Positions 33,124-43,000 of a stretch of DNA of 64,000 bases are shown piece after piece. The stretch spans positions 1 through 64,000 of the forward strand of contig JBKAGO010000053.1 in the NCBI GenBank assembly GCA_046290435.1, in the 5' to 3' direction. The notes beneath the pieces were generated by a model that saw only the letters and a list, made by a program, of their open reading frames with translations, ran no database searches and was not told the origin of the DNA. The translations under genes and the position numbers were made by a program. Source of the DNA: CAVQUE01 sp046290435 (GTDB taxonomy: Bacteria; Actinomycetota; Acidimicrobiia; Acidimicrobiales; UBA8592). The number at the start of each line of letters is the position of its first letter. The first letter of the stretch is position 1.

Positions 33124-34040
33124 CGCCCGACACCCACATCGTCTCCGGTCCGACCGACGAGCGGACCCTTCGCTGGTGGCTCGAGCTGGGCCTGATCGGC
33201 ACGTTCTACTTCGTGTATTCCTGGGTGCGAAACCAGTTCGGTTCGGCCGTGGTCGATCCGGCGGAGGCGCTCGCGAACGCCAACCGCATCATCGACATCG
33301 AAGAGGCAGTTGGCCTCTACTTCGAGCCGACCGTCCAGGGCTGGTTCCTCGGATGGGAGTGGTTCCTGCGGTTCTGGAACATCTTCTACGGCACGTTGCA
33401 CTTCGTCGTCACCCCCGTCGCGCTGGGGTATCTGTACTGGCGCTACCCACGCGACTATCCGCGCTACCGCACCGTCGGGCTGTTCACGACGGGCCTGGCC
33501 ATCATCGGATTCGCGCTCTTCCCGCTCATGCCCCCACGCCTGATGGGCAACTGCGGCACCTTCGGCGGCTGTGTCGAGGACAGTCCCTATGTCGACACGA
33601 TGGCCGAGATCGGCGGCATCTGGTCGTTCGACAGCGAGGCCATCGCCAGCATCTCCAACCAGTACGCAGCGATGCCGAGCCTGCACTTCGCCTGGTCGTT
33701 CTGGTGCTTTTTGGTCCTGTATCCCCGGATGCGTCGCCGGAGCCTGCGTGTGGCGATCGCGCTCTACCCGTGGTTGACGGTGTTCGCCATCGTGGTCACC
33801 GCCAATCACTTCTGGATCGACGCCGTCGGCGGCGCCGCCGTGCTGGCCTCGGGGTTTCTGCTCGGCAACACCCTCACCGGTTTCCTGCAGCGCCGTGGCC
33901 TCGATCGGGGCGTCGCCGCCGCAGCCGAGGCATCACAGCCTCCACCGGAGGAACCCGCCTCCGGCCCGCTCCACGCGGCTGTCAGCACCGACGATGCCGA
34001 CGCCGGAGCCCACACGGCGGGTGGTGTGCCCCCCGACTGA
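33120..34040 (+). CDS. PAP2-type inositolphosphotransferase/phosphatase (AUR1-like)
   Basis: 306 residues; the ATG overlaps the upstream stop (ATGA). About six membrane segments. The PAP2 catalytic blocks are AAMPSLHFAWSFW (about residue 185) and TANHFWIDAVGG (about 230). Together with LFPLMPPRLM before them, they match the AUR1/inositolphosphotransferase branch. It could dephosphorylate a polyprenyl or lipid phosphate, or transfer inositol phosphate. The C-terminal 40 residues are disordered. Coupled to the flippase-like protein. Confidence 0.87.
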   Translation: MTPDTHIVSGPTDERTLRWWLELGLIGTFYFVYSWVRNQFGSAVVDPAEALANANRIIDIEEAVGLYFEPTVQGWFLGWEWFLRFWNIFYGTLHFVVTPVALGYLYWRYPRDYPRYRTVGLFTTGLAIIGFALFPLMPPRLMGNCGTFGGCVEDSPYVDTMAEIGGIWSFDSEAIASISNQYAAMPSLHFAWSFWCFLVLYPRMRRRSLRVAIALYPWLTVFAIVVTANHFWIDAVGGAAVLASGFLLGNTLTGFLQRRGLDRGVAAAAEASQPPPEEPASGPLHAAVSTDDADAGAHTAGGVPPD

Positions 34041-34130
34041 GACGCTGCGCGGATCCCGAGGGTGCTGGACCACGAAGCAACTCCGCTCAGGCGGTACCGT
34101 GAGGGGTCCCTCGACCATCGGAGGAGAGCG

Positions 34131-35957
34131 TTGCTCCTCGAACAGATCACCTGCCCGGCCGATCTGCGGCGCCTCGACGCCGACGATCTCGCCCTCGTGT
34201 GCGAAGAGATCCGCGAGTTCATCGTCGATGCCGTGACCACCAACGGCGGGCACCTCGGCTCGAACCTGGGCGTCGTCGAACTGACCGTCGCGATGCACCG
34301 TGTCTTCGACTCCCCCCGCGACATCATGTTGTGGGACACCGGCCATCAGGCGTATGTCCACAAGATCCTGACCGGCCGCGCCGGCCAGTTCGGCACGTTG
34401 CGCAAGGGCGGCGGCCTGTCCGGTTACCCGAGCCGGGCCGAGTCCGAGCACGACTGGATCGAGAACAGCCACGCCTCCACCGTGTTGAGCTACGCGTACG
34501 GCCTGGCCACCGCGCAGGAATCCGACGGCGGTGAGGGGCGACGGGTCATCGCCGTCATCGGCGACGGTGCGCTCACCGGCGGCATGGCCTTCGAGGGGCT
34601 CAACAACCTCGGCCACTCCGGGCGACGGGTCATCATCATCCTCAACGACAACGGCCGCTCCTATGCCCCGACGGTGTCGCGCCTGGGCGAGAGCCTCAAG
34701 CTCCTCCGGAACAACCCGCGCTACCTCCGCACCCAGCAACGCGTCGAGCGCCGGATGAAGGACACCCTGCCGTTCAGCGAGGCCGTCGAGCGTGCCATCG
34801 AGGCCACCAAGGCCGCCGTGCGCGAGATGTGGGACACCACCTCGTTCTTCGAGGATCTGGGCATCCGCTACAACGGCCCCTTCGACGGCCATGACATCGA
34901 CCAGCTCGAACGGGCATTCCGCAACGCCGCCCAGTTCGACGGCCCGACCGTCATCCACGTCCTCACCGAGAAGGGCCGCGGCTACGCGCCGGCCGAGAAC
35001 GACGTCATCAAACGGCTCCACGACATGGGCGCGCCCAAGCCCAACAGCTACACCGCCGCGTTCACCGAGGCACTCATCAAAGAGGCCGACGCGCGGCCCG
35101 AGCTCGTCGCCCTCACCGCCGCGATGCCCGACAGCACCGGTCTGCTGCCGTTCTCGGAGCGCTACCCCGACCGTTGCATCGACGTCGGCATCGCCGAACA
35201 ACACGCCGTCACCGCCGCCGCGGGCATGACCATGGGCGGCCTGCGCCCCGTGTTCGCCGTCTACTCGACGTTCCTGAGCCGGGCGTTCGATCAGGTCAAC
35301 CTCGACGTCGGCCTGCACGGCTGCCCGGTGGTGTTCTGCCTCGACCGCGCCGGCATCACCGGCGACGACGGAGCCTCACATCACGGCGTGCTCGACATGG
35401 TGCTGTTGTCGAAGGTGCCGAACATGACCATCCTGGCGCCGTCGTCGTACCAGGAGCTCCAGCAGATGCTCCACGATGCGCTCGAGATCACCACCGGCCC
35501 GGTCGCCATCCGCTACCCGAAGACCCCGGCCCCCGACGTGGGCGAGGGCGAGATCGGCGTCGGCCTCACGGCACGCAAGGTGCGCACCGGCAGCGACGTG
35601 GCCGTGCTCGCCGTCGGCAAGATGCTCGCCGCCGCCACCGAGGCCGCCGAGAAGCTGGCCGCCGATGGCATCGAGGCGACGGTGTACGACGTCCGCTGCG
35701 TCAAGCCGCTCGATCCGGCGATGATCGCCGATGCGGCCACGCATCCGTTGGTCGTCACCATCGAGGACGGCCTGGCCGACGGGGGCATCGGGACGTCGAT
35801 CCGCGGTCTCCTCGAGGACGAGATCGGCCCCACGCCGAAGGTCCGGGTGCTGGGCGTGCCCACCGAGTACCTCGATCACGGATCGGTCGAGGAGATCCTC
35901 GCCCGTCTGGGCCTCGACGCCGACGGCATCGTCGCCACGGTCACCGGCCACCGCTGA
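34131..35957 (+). CDS. dxs: 1-deoxy-D-xylulose-5-phosphate synthase
   Basis: 608 residues. The TTG at 34131 is chosen because GGAGG stands six bases upstream, while the upstream ATG at 34062 has none. Dxs joins pyruvate and glyceraldehyde-3-phosphate with thiamine diphosphate, the first step of the MEP isoprenoid pathway. Seen: GHLGSNLGVVELTVAMH, the ThDP motif GDGALTGGMAFEGLNN, the catalytic Glu in VGIAEQHAVTAAAGM, and FCLDRAGITGDDG. It fits the nearby UppP and polyprenol-using enzymes. Confidence 0.98.
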   Translation: MLLEQITCPADLRRLDADDLALVCEEIREFIVDAVTTNGGHLGSNLGVVELTVAMHRVFDSPRDIMLWDTGHQAYVHKILTGRAGQFGTLRKGGGLSGYPSRAESEHDWIENSHASTVLSYAYGLATAQESDGGEGRRVIAVIGDGALTGGMAFEGLNNLGHSGRRVIIILNDNGRSYAPTVSRLGESLKLLRNNPRYLRTQQRVERRMKDTLPFSEAVERAIEATKAAVREMWDTTSFFEDLGIRYNGPFDGHDIDQLERAFRNAAQFDGPTVIHVLTEKGRGYAPAENDVIKRLHDMGAPKPNSYTAAFTEALIKEADARPELVALTAAMPDSTGLLPFSERYPDRCIDVGIAEQHAVTAAAGMTMGGLRPVFAVYSTFLSRAFDQVNLDVGLHGCPVVFCLDRAGITGDDGASHHGVLDMVLLSKVPNMTILAPSSYQELQQMLHDALEITTGPVAIRYPKTPAPDVGEGEIGVGLTARKVRTGSDVAVLAVGKMLAAATEAAEKLAADGIEATVYDVRCVKPLDPAMIADAATHPLVVTIEDGLADGGIGTSIRGLLEDEIGPTPKVRVLGVPTEYLDHGSVEEILARLGLDADGIVATVTGHR

Positions 35958-35991
35958 GCCGGCGCGGCATCGAAGCGCCGCGGCGGCCCGA

Positions 35992-36630
35992 TCACTCGAA
36001 GAAGGGGTTCTCGCCTGCTTCGTGGTCGGTGACGTCGACGATCTCGGTGATCTCGGGGATCGACTCGGCGATCATCACCTCGATGCCCTGACGCAGCGTC
36101 GCCGCGCTCATGGCGCAGCCCTGGCAGCCGCCGCCCATCAGGATGTGGGCAACGGTGTCCTCCATCTTCACCAGCTCGGCGTAGCCGCCGTGTGCGGCGA
36201 GCGAGGGGTTGATGTGACGCTCGAGGAGCTGCTGGAGCTTCTCCTCGGGGGTGCCCGTGAGCTCGATGTCGGTGCCGTCGAGGGGGTTCGGACGGTTGGG
36301 GTTGCGGATGACGAGCCCACCCTGCATGGGGTTGGAGGGCAGGTCGAGGGTGGCGCCGGTGAGGTTCTCGACGCTGTCGGCCGGGACCATCACGGTGAGG
36401 TCACCGACCTGGTAGACGAGCTCGCCCTCTTCGGCGTCGGTGATCGTCTCGAATGACAGGTCGTAGGAGAACTCGACCCCGTTGACGCCGGTGATACGGA
36501 CGCGCAGGCCCAGCGTCTCGGGCTCGTCTTCGGCACCGCGGACCTCGAGAACCTTCTCGAGCGCCTCCTCGGTGACCTCGAGGGCCACGGCGTCAGCGGT
36601 CTCGGCATCGTCGAGCGTCTGCGTCGTCAT
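35992..36630 (-). CDS. NfuA-like Fe-S scaffold (NifU C-terminal domain)
   Basis: 212 residues. The N-terminal half (residues 15-110) has the HesB/IscA-like fold but none of its cysteines. A NifU-type domain follows (about 125-205) with GGGCQGCAMSAATLRQGIEV, whose CxxC holds the bridging [4Fe-4S] cluster. This is the NfuA arrangement: a degenerate A-type domain recognises client apo-proteins and the C-terminal domain delivers the cluster. Convergent with dxs. Fe-S clients in the window include MoaA and the ferrochelatase (inference). Confidence 0.9.
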   Translation of the reverse strand: MTTQTLDDAETADAVALEVTEEALEKVLEVRGAEDEPETLGLRVRITGVNGVEFSYDLSFETITDAEEGELVYQVGDLTVMVPADSVENLTGATLDLPSNPMQGGLVIRNPNRPNPLDGTDIELTGTPEEKLQQLLERHINPSLAAHGGYAELVKMEDTVAHILMGGGCQGCAMSAATLRQGIEVMIAESIPEITEIVDVTDHEAGENPFFE

Positions 36631-36733
36631 GAAAGCGAATACTACCGGCCCAGACCGTGGTAATGAACGCCAACCGCCGGGTCGGAGCCGAGAACACCGG
36701 AAAACCCCGCGAACGGGGCCGGTCCGACGGCGC

Positions 36734-38578
36734 TCAGCGGTTCTCGAGTTCCTCGCCCAGTTCGAGCCAGCGGTCCTCGGCCTCGGCGAGCTCGGCTTCG
36801 ACAGCGGCGAGTTCCGCTCCGAGTTCGCGGAGCCGCTCGTGGTCGGCGGCGGCGTCGACCAACTCGTCGTTCAGCACGCCGCGCCGCTTGTCGAGGCGGG
36901 CGATGCGCTTCTCGGTGTCCTTGATCTCGTGGCGGATCGTGCTGACCGACCGCCCCGACGACGGGCCGGCGCCCTTCGCCTCGTGCCGTGCCCTGCTCCC
37001 GGAAGCCTTGGCGCCGGAAGCCTTGGCGCCGGAAGCCTTGGCGCCGGAACCGGAACTGCTGCCGCTCGGTTGCGCGGTTGCTGCGATCGAGCCCCGGCGG
37101 ACCGCAGACCGCACCCGCTGTTGTTCCTCCCATGCGGCGTAGCCGCCCGGGAAGCGGCCGGCCCGTCCTCCGCTGCCGTCGAGCGCGATGACGTCTTCGA
37201 CGGTGCGCTCGAGGAACGCCCGGTCGTGGCTGACCACGATGAGGGTCCCCGGCCAGTCGTCGAGGAAGCCCTCCAGGGCCCGCAGGGTGTCGAGATCGAG
37301 GTCGTTGGTGGGCTCGTCGAGGAGCAACACGTTCGGCCGCTTCGACAACGTGACCACCAGCTGGAGACGGCGCCGCTCGCCGCCCGACAGCAGGCGCACC
37401 GGCGACCACTGGACGTCGTCGTCGAACCAGAACGATCGCATCAACGCGCTGTCGCGCCAGTCGGGCTCCTTCTTGCCGCCGGTGATGACCTCGCGGACCC
37501 GTTGTTCGGGATCGAGCTCGACGCCGAGCTGATCGTGATAGCCGAGCTGCACGGTCGGCCCGATGATGACCTGGCCCTCGCGGGGGGTCGTCCGGCCGGC
37601 GATGACGTCGAGAAGCGTCGACTTGCCGGTGCCGTTGAGCCCGACGATCCCGAGGCGGTCGCCGGGGCCCAACAAGAGGTCGGTGTTGCGGAACAGCCAC
37701 CGGTCCCCGTGGCCGTGACCGACCTTGCGGAGCTCGATGACCTGGTCGCCCAGACGGGGCATCTCGGCGTGGAGGGCCAGCTCGCCCTGACGGGCCGGCG
37801 CGTCGACCTCGTGGTTGATGACCGCCAGCGCCCGTTCGGTGTGGGCCTTCGACTTGCGGGTACGGGCCGGCGCACCTCGGCGCAGCCACGCCAGTTCCTG
37901 GCGGGCGAGGATCCGGCGGGAGTCCTCGGCCTTGGCCTCGAGCTCCTCGCGGCGCTCCTTGCCGTCGAGGTACCCGTCGTAGCCGCCGGTGTGGAGGTGG
38001 CCCTTGCCGCGGTCGAGCTCGAGGACCCGGGTGGTGACACGGTCGAGCAGGTGGCGGTCGTGGGAAACCAACACGATGGCACCGCGATGGCCGGCGAGGC
38101 GTTCCTCGAGCCAGTGGATCGCACCGATGTCGAGATGGTTGGTGGGCTCGTCGAGCACGAGCAGGTCGGCGTCGGACACGAGTGTCCGGGCCAGCGCGAC
38201 CCGCTTCGCCTCGCCACCCGACAGCGCCTCGGTGCGGGCCTCGAGCAGTGGCGTCATGCCCAACCGGTCGAGGATCGCCTCGATCTCCCACGTGGACGCG
38301 CCCTCGCCGAGACCCGCAACGGCGGCCTGGCGGACCGTGCCCGGCGGCAGCACCGGATCCTGGTCGAGCACGGCGATGGTGGCATCGCGACCGCGGCGGA
38401 CGGTGCCGGCATCGGGCGTCTCGTCGCCGGCGAGCACCCGCAGCAGCGTCGACTTGCCGGTCCCGTTGATGCCCACGACCCCGATGCGCTCGCCCGTCGA
38501 GATCGTCAGCGAGACATCACGCAGCAGGTCCCGCTCGGGGCGCGTGATCGTGACGGCATCGACATCGACCAGGATCAT
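36734..38578 (-). CDS. ABC-F ATPase, Uup-like
   Basis: 614 residues from ATG 38578. Two ABC domains: Walker A GINGTGKST and GLNGTGKST, signatures LSGGEAKR and LSGGERRR, Walker B LLVLDEPTNHLD and VLLLDEPTNDLD. No membrane segments, so it is a soluble ABC-F protein acting on ribosomes. The linker (about 235-265) contains LAWLRRGAPARTRKSKAH and the C-terminal 80 residues are a coiled coil; both are features of Uup. Between the second domain and the coiled coil is a GAKAS repeat linker. Not a known resistance subtype by eye. Confidence 0.92.
   Translation of the reverse strand: MILVDVDAVTITRPERDLLRDVSLTISTGERIGVVGINGTGKSTLLRVLAGDETPDAGTVRRGRDATIAVLDQDPVLPPGTVRQAAVAGLGEGASTWEIEAILDRLGMTPLLEARTEALSGGEAKRVALARTLVSDADLLVLDEPTNHLDIGAIHWLEERLAGHRGAIVLVSHDRHLLDRVTTRVLELDRGKGHLHTGGYDGYLDGKERREELEAKAEDSRRILARQELAWLRRGAPARTRKSKAHTERALAVINHEVDAPARQGELALHAEMPRLGDQVIELRKVGHGHGDRWLFRNTDLLLGPGDRLGIVGLNGTGKSTLLDVIAGRTTPREGQVIIGPTVQLGYHDQLGVELDPEQRVREVITGGKKEPDWRDSALMRSFWFDDDVQWSPVRLLSGGERRRLQLVVTLSKRPNVLLLDEPTNDLDLDTLRALEGFLDDWPGTLIVVSHDRAFLERTVEDVIALDGSGGRAGRFPGGYAAWEEQQRVRSAVRRGSIAATAQPSGSSSGSGAKASGAKASGAKASGSRARHEAKGAGPSSGRSVSTIRHEIKDTEKRIARLDKRRGVLNDELVDAAADHERLRELGAELAAVEAELAEAEDRWLELGEELENR
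36999..37043 (-). repeat. Three 15-bp repeats in the Uup-like linker
   Basis: Units of 15 bases start at 36999, 37014 and 37029 and encode GAKAS three times on the minus strand. They form a flexible basic spacer before the coiled-coil tail. Confidence 0.85.
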
Positions 38579-38630
38579 CGTGTGCAAGGTAGTGGGGCGG
38601 AGGCCTGCTTCGATCCCGCTTCGGGCCTTC

Positions 38631-38660
38631 TCCGGAAAACCGGAAGTCGGGTCTGACCCC
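38631..38660. repeat. Partial type B REP-like core
   Basis: GGGTCTGACCCC (to 38660) repeats the core of the palindrome at 24623-24711, and a small TCCGGAAAACCGGA hairpin (38631-38644) precedes it. It lies between the divergent Uup-like and crotonase genes. Only one arm is recognisable, so this is probably a decayed or truncated copy. Confidence 0.55.
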
Positions 38661-38676
38661 GGGTAACGTCGCCGCC

Positions 38677-39393
38677 ATGGCAGATCAGCTCAGCTCCGCA
38701 GTCTCGTTCGAGGTCACCGACGGTGTCGGCGTCATCCGTGTCGACGACGGCAAGGCCAACGCCCTCGGCCACGAGGCCATCGACGCGATCGGCGTCGGTC
38801 TCGACCGGGCCGAGACCGAGGCCGGAGCGGTCCTGCTCATCGGGCGGGAAGGCAAGTTCTGCGCGGGGTTCGACCTCGCCACCATGACCGGCGGCGACAT
38901 CGATGCCACCCGGGCCCTGCTCGGCGCCGGCGCCGAGCTGTCGCTGCGCCTCTACCTGCATCCCCAGCCCGTCGTCATGGCGGCCACCGGCCACGCGCTG
39001 GCGCTCGGCGCGATCCTGTTGATGGCCGGCGACGTCCGCATCGGCGCCGACGGCCCCTACAAGATCGGCACCAACGAGGTGGCCATCGGCCTGCCCGTCC
39101 CCCGCTTCGCCGTGGCCCTCGCCCAGGACCGCCTCAGCCGCCGCCACCTCCAGCAGGCCACCCAGTTCGCGCAGGTGTACGACCCCGCCGGCGCGGTCGA
39201 CGCCGGCTACCTCGACCGCACCGTCGGCCCCGAGGACCTCGAGGCCGACGCGTTGGCGACGGCGTCCGCCGCGGCATCCGGCCTCAAGCGGGGCGCCTTC
39301 GCCGCGACGCGTGGCTACATGCGCAACACCACGGCCGAGGCCTTCCGTGCCGGGTTGGTGCTCGATCTGCAGGACTTCACCGTCGAGGCCTGA
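38677..39393 (+). CDS. Crotonase-family protein
   Basis: 238 residues. Oxyanion-hole blocks GREGKFCAGFDLATM and GHALALGAILLMAGD are present. The first catalytic Glu of hydratases is Ile here (ALGAILLMAGD); the second is kept in GTNEVAIGLPVP. That suggests an isomerase, hydrolase or other crotonase chemistry. The C-terminal trimerisation helix is short, in keeping with the low length. The gene is monocistronic or followed by the glutaredoxin-like gene after about 85 bases. Confidence 0.87.
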   Translation: MADQLSSAVSFEVTDGVGVIRVDDGKANALGHEAIDAIGVGLDRAETEAGAVLLIGREGKFCAGFDLATMTGGDIDATRALLGAGAELSLRLYLHPQPVVMAATGHALALGAILLMAGDVRIGADGPYKIGTNEVAIGLPVPRFAVALAQDRLSRRHLQQATQFAQVYDPAGAVDAGYLDRTVGPEDLEADALATASAAASGLKRGAFAATRGYMRNTTAEAFRAGLVLDLQDFTVEA

Positions 39394-39479
39394 CCCCCGA
39401 GGGAATGCCCCGGCGTCTCGGGCGGTTCTGTGCCCGGGCCACCGAACCCGACCGACCCCCAGACTGCGAAGGCACGGCA

Positions 39480-39833
39480 ATGAGCGACTCCCCCACCCCC
39501 AGCGGCGGCAACGACACCATCGACGCCATCGAGTTCTACTGGCGACCCGGCTGCGGCTTCTGCATGGCGCTCGACCGCAAGCTGTCCAAGGCCGGCATCG
39601 CCATGAACAAGCACAACATCTGGGAGAACCCCGCCGACGCCGAGACGGTGCGCTCCATCGCCAACGGCAACGAGACGGTGCCGACGGTCGTGGTCGGCCG
39701 CAAGGCCATGGTCAACCCCAGCCTCGGTCAGGTCATCTCGGCCCTGTCTGTCGAGGCCCCCCACCTCGTCCCCGAAGGCGGCGACGAGCCCGGCCCCCTC
39801 GGCAAGATCACCTCCAAACTCTTCGACCGCTGA
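39480..39833 (+). CDS. Glutaredoxin/mycoredoxin-like protein
   Basis: 117 residues from an ATG with GAAGG nine bases upstream. Thioredoxin fold: active site WRPGCGFCMALDRKL (CGFC), cis-proline segment NETVPTVVVGRKA, then a short C-terminal helix and a flexible end. Actinobacterial mycoredoxins use mycothiol or act as general disulfide reductases. A CGFC site is intermediate between glutaredoxin (CPYC) and thioredoxin (CGPC), so the partner thiol is uncertain. Followed by a palindrome cluster. Confidence 0.85.
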   Translation: MSDSPTPSGGNDTIDAIEFYWRPGCGFCMALDRKLSKAGIAMNKHNIWENPADAETVRSIANGNETVPTVVVGRKAMVNPSLGQVISALSVEAPHLVPEGGDEPGPLGKITSKLFDR

Positions 39834-39867
39834 ACCTCTGGGGCGCAACCGCTGGGGTCCAACCACT

Positions 39868-39990
39868 GGGGTCAAGTCGTACTTTCAACCAACTCCGGGT
39901 TGACAGCCCACCAGGCCGCTGCGTGATGAGTTGGTTGAAAGTACGACTTGACCCCTGTCCTACCCCGGTCCGAAAGTACGACTTGACCCC
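39868..39990. repeat. REP-like palindrome cluster, type A (28-bp inverted repeat plus third arm)
   Basis: Left arm 39868-39895 and right arm 39928-39955 are perfect reverse complements (28 bases, core GGGGTCAAGTCGTACTTTCA) with a 32-base spacer. A third, shorter copy of the arm is at 39972-39990, and the same arm occurs at 10-41. The cluster sits between the glutaredoxin-like gene and the GTG start at 40026. Confidence 0.9.
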
Positions 39991-40025
39991 TGCACGAACA
40001 CGTCGCGTCTGCCGATCCAATTACG

Positions 40026-43000
40026 GTGGACGCCGTGCGGTTGCTCCGAGCTCATCCGACGGCGGCGCGCCGCATGCTGCTCGGGTCGATCCTGCTCGTC
40101 GCGTTCATGCTGCGCGCCTGGAACCTCGACTGGGACGAAGGCACCCATCAGCACCCCGACGAGCGCTACTGGAGCATCGTCACCGATGACATCTCCTGGC
40201 CCGGCTTCACCGGCTACTTCGACAGCATCGGATCCGAGCTCAATCCCTACACCGACCGCAGCACCTGGGTCTACGGCACCGCTCCGCTGTTCGCCACCAA
40301 GGCGACGGCGGCGTTCCTGGCCGACGGGCCGTTCCCGGCAGGAGCCATCGTCACCACCGCCGACACGTTGGGGATCGAGCTGCGTACCGACGGCACCGAC
40401 GCCGCGGGCGAGCCCGTACGGGTCGACGCCTTCGACGCGGGCTACAACGCGAACCTCATCGGACGGCTGCTCTCGGCGCTGATCGACACCGCCACCGTCG
40501 CCCTCGTCTACCTCCTCGGGCGACGTCTCTGGGACCGCCGGGTGGGGCTGGTCGGCGCTGCGCTGGCGACGTTCTGCGTCCTGTCGATCCAGTACTCGCA
40601 CTTCCACGGCGCCGAGGCCTGGGTCACGTTCTTCGTGACGGCCGCCGTGCTGGTGTCGCTCCGCCTCGCCGACGGGCAGCTTGCGCCCCGCGTCGCCGCA
40701 GGGGCCGGGGTCCTCCTCGGCCTGGCCGCGGCGTCGAAGCTCATCGCCGTCGCCGCGCTCGTCGTGCCGGCGACCGCGCTCGCCGTCGCCGCCGGCCCTG
40801 CCGCCTGGCGCGAGCTGCGCCACCGCGTCCGCCGGGTCGTGCCCGGCGCACCCCCACCGCGTCGCACGGATCTGGCCCGCACCACCCAGGCAGTCATCGC
40901 CGGCATCGTGGTGTTGGCGACGACGGCGTTCACGTTCCGGGTGTTCCAGCCCTATGCCTTCGAGGGCATCATCTCCCTCGACGAGCGCTTCACCGCCGAC
41001 CTCACCTATCTCAGCGACGTCAACGCCGGCGGGAACGTCCCCTGGGTGGTCCAGTGGATCGATCGCACGCCGCTGTGGTTCCCGCTGCAGTCTGCGTTCT
41101 GGTGGGGCATGGGACCGGCGCTCGCGCTGGCCGTGGCCGCCGGGGTGGCTCTGGCGGTGCGCGATGTCGTGCGCTACCGCCGGTACGAGTTGCTCGTGCC
41201 GCTCGTGCTGATCGCAGTGATGCTCGGGCTGGTCTCCCAGCAGTTCAATCCACTCATCCGCTACCTGCTGCCGGCGTACCCGACCGCCATCGCCCTGGCC
41301 GCGGCCGCGGTGGTCCGGGCCTTCGACGTCGGCCGCCGGACCGTCGCCACACGCCCCCTTCGCGCCCGGGCGCTCCAGGTCGGCGCCATCGCCGTCGTCG
41401 CAGTCACCGCGTTCTGGGGCCTCGCGTTCGTCAACGGCGTCTACGACACCGAACACCCCCGCATCGAGGCAAGCCGGTGGATGGCCGAGAACCTCCCCCC
41501 CGACGCGGCCATCTCCGCCCAGATCTGGGACGACGCCCTGCCGTTGGCGGTTCCGGGAACCGAGGGCTTCGCCCCGACGCTCGTGTCGTTCGATCCCTTC
41601 GCTCCCGACTCCTCGGTCGATCCCGAGACCGGCCGCACCAAGGTCGACGAACTCCTCGCCGACCTCGACTCGGTCGACTACGTCGTCGAGGCCAGCAACC
41701 GCATCTACGACTCCGTCCGTCGCGTTCCCGCCAAGTACCCGGCCACCACCGCGTACTACGACGCCCTGTTCGACGGCAGCCTGGGCTTCGAACGCATCGC
41801 CCGGTTCCGCAACCAGCCGTCGCTGTTCGGCATCGACCTGCCCAGCCACGACGCCGAGGAGACCTTCACGGTCTACGACCACCCCACCGTCACCATCTGG
41901 CGCAAGACCGACGCCTTCTCCGTGGAGCGGGCACGGGCCATCCTCAACCCGAGCCGGGCCGCCCTCGCCCCCGACCTGGTGCCGGCGGAGGCGTCGACCA
42001 ACGCCATCGCGCTCCGACCCGACGCGCTGGCCCAGGCCCGCACCGGCGAGACGTTCTCCGAGGCATTCACCGACGACGGGGCCATCGCCGCCACCCCGTG
42101 GCTGTGGTGGCTCGTGTGGATCCAGCTGGCCGCATTCGCCGTGCTGCCCTGGACCACCCGGCTGTTCGCTCCCCTCGCCGACCACGGCTACGGCCTCTCG
42201 AAGGTCATCGGCTTCACCGCGGTGAGCGGCCTCGCCTGGGCGACGACGGCATGGGGTGTCGCCGACAGCGGGCGTGCCCTGTCCTGGTTCTGGATGGCCG
42301 TCCTGGTCGGGGCAGGGGCCACCGCCTGGTGGCACCAGCGTCACCGCATCGTGGCCATCGCCTCGCAGGCCCGAGTGTCCTGGGCGGCATCGGAGCTGGT
42401 CTTCCTCTCGGTGTTCGGGCTGGCGCTGTGGCTGCGCGCGGCCAATCCCGACCTGTGGGAGGCCTTTCTGGGCGGCGAGAAGCCGATGGAGCTGGCCTAC
42501 ATAACCGCCATCGGCCGGTCGGGCGAGCTGCCCGCGCCCGACCCGTGGTTCGGCGGCGGGGCCATGAACTACTACTACCTGGGCTGGTATCTGCTGACGG
42601 TGCCGATGCGGGCGCTGCGGTTGCTGCCAGAGGTCGCGTTCAATCTCGGGGTCGCCACCTACGCGGCGATGACCGCGACGGTGGCCTTCTCGACGGTCCA
42701 CAACCTGGTCGCGCTCGGCACCCGACGTGCACGCAACCCGGCGAGCGCTCCGATCGGCGCCGGGCTGCTGGGCGTCGTGCTGCTGTGCGGCATCGGCAAC
42801 TACGACGCCATCCGCCAGCACATCGACCGGTTGCAGAGCGTCAACACCTGGACCGGACCGGCCGACTGGCCGGTCGTCGGACCCGTCGTCGCGGTGATCG
42901 GCGGCAGCTGGGCATGGATCTCGGGCACGCCTCTCCCCCGCTTCGACTGGTGGGGCCCGAGCCGGGTCAACAGCGGCAACATCGACATAACCGAGTTCCC

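Noticed and set aside
36734..38578. ABC-F antibiotic resistance protein
   Set aside because: The linker and C-terminal coiled coil are of the housekeeping Uup type, and no resistance context is present.
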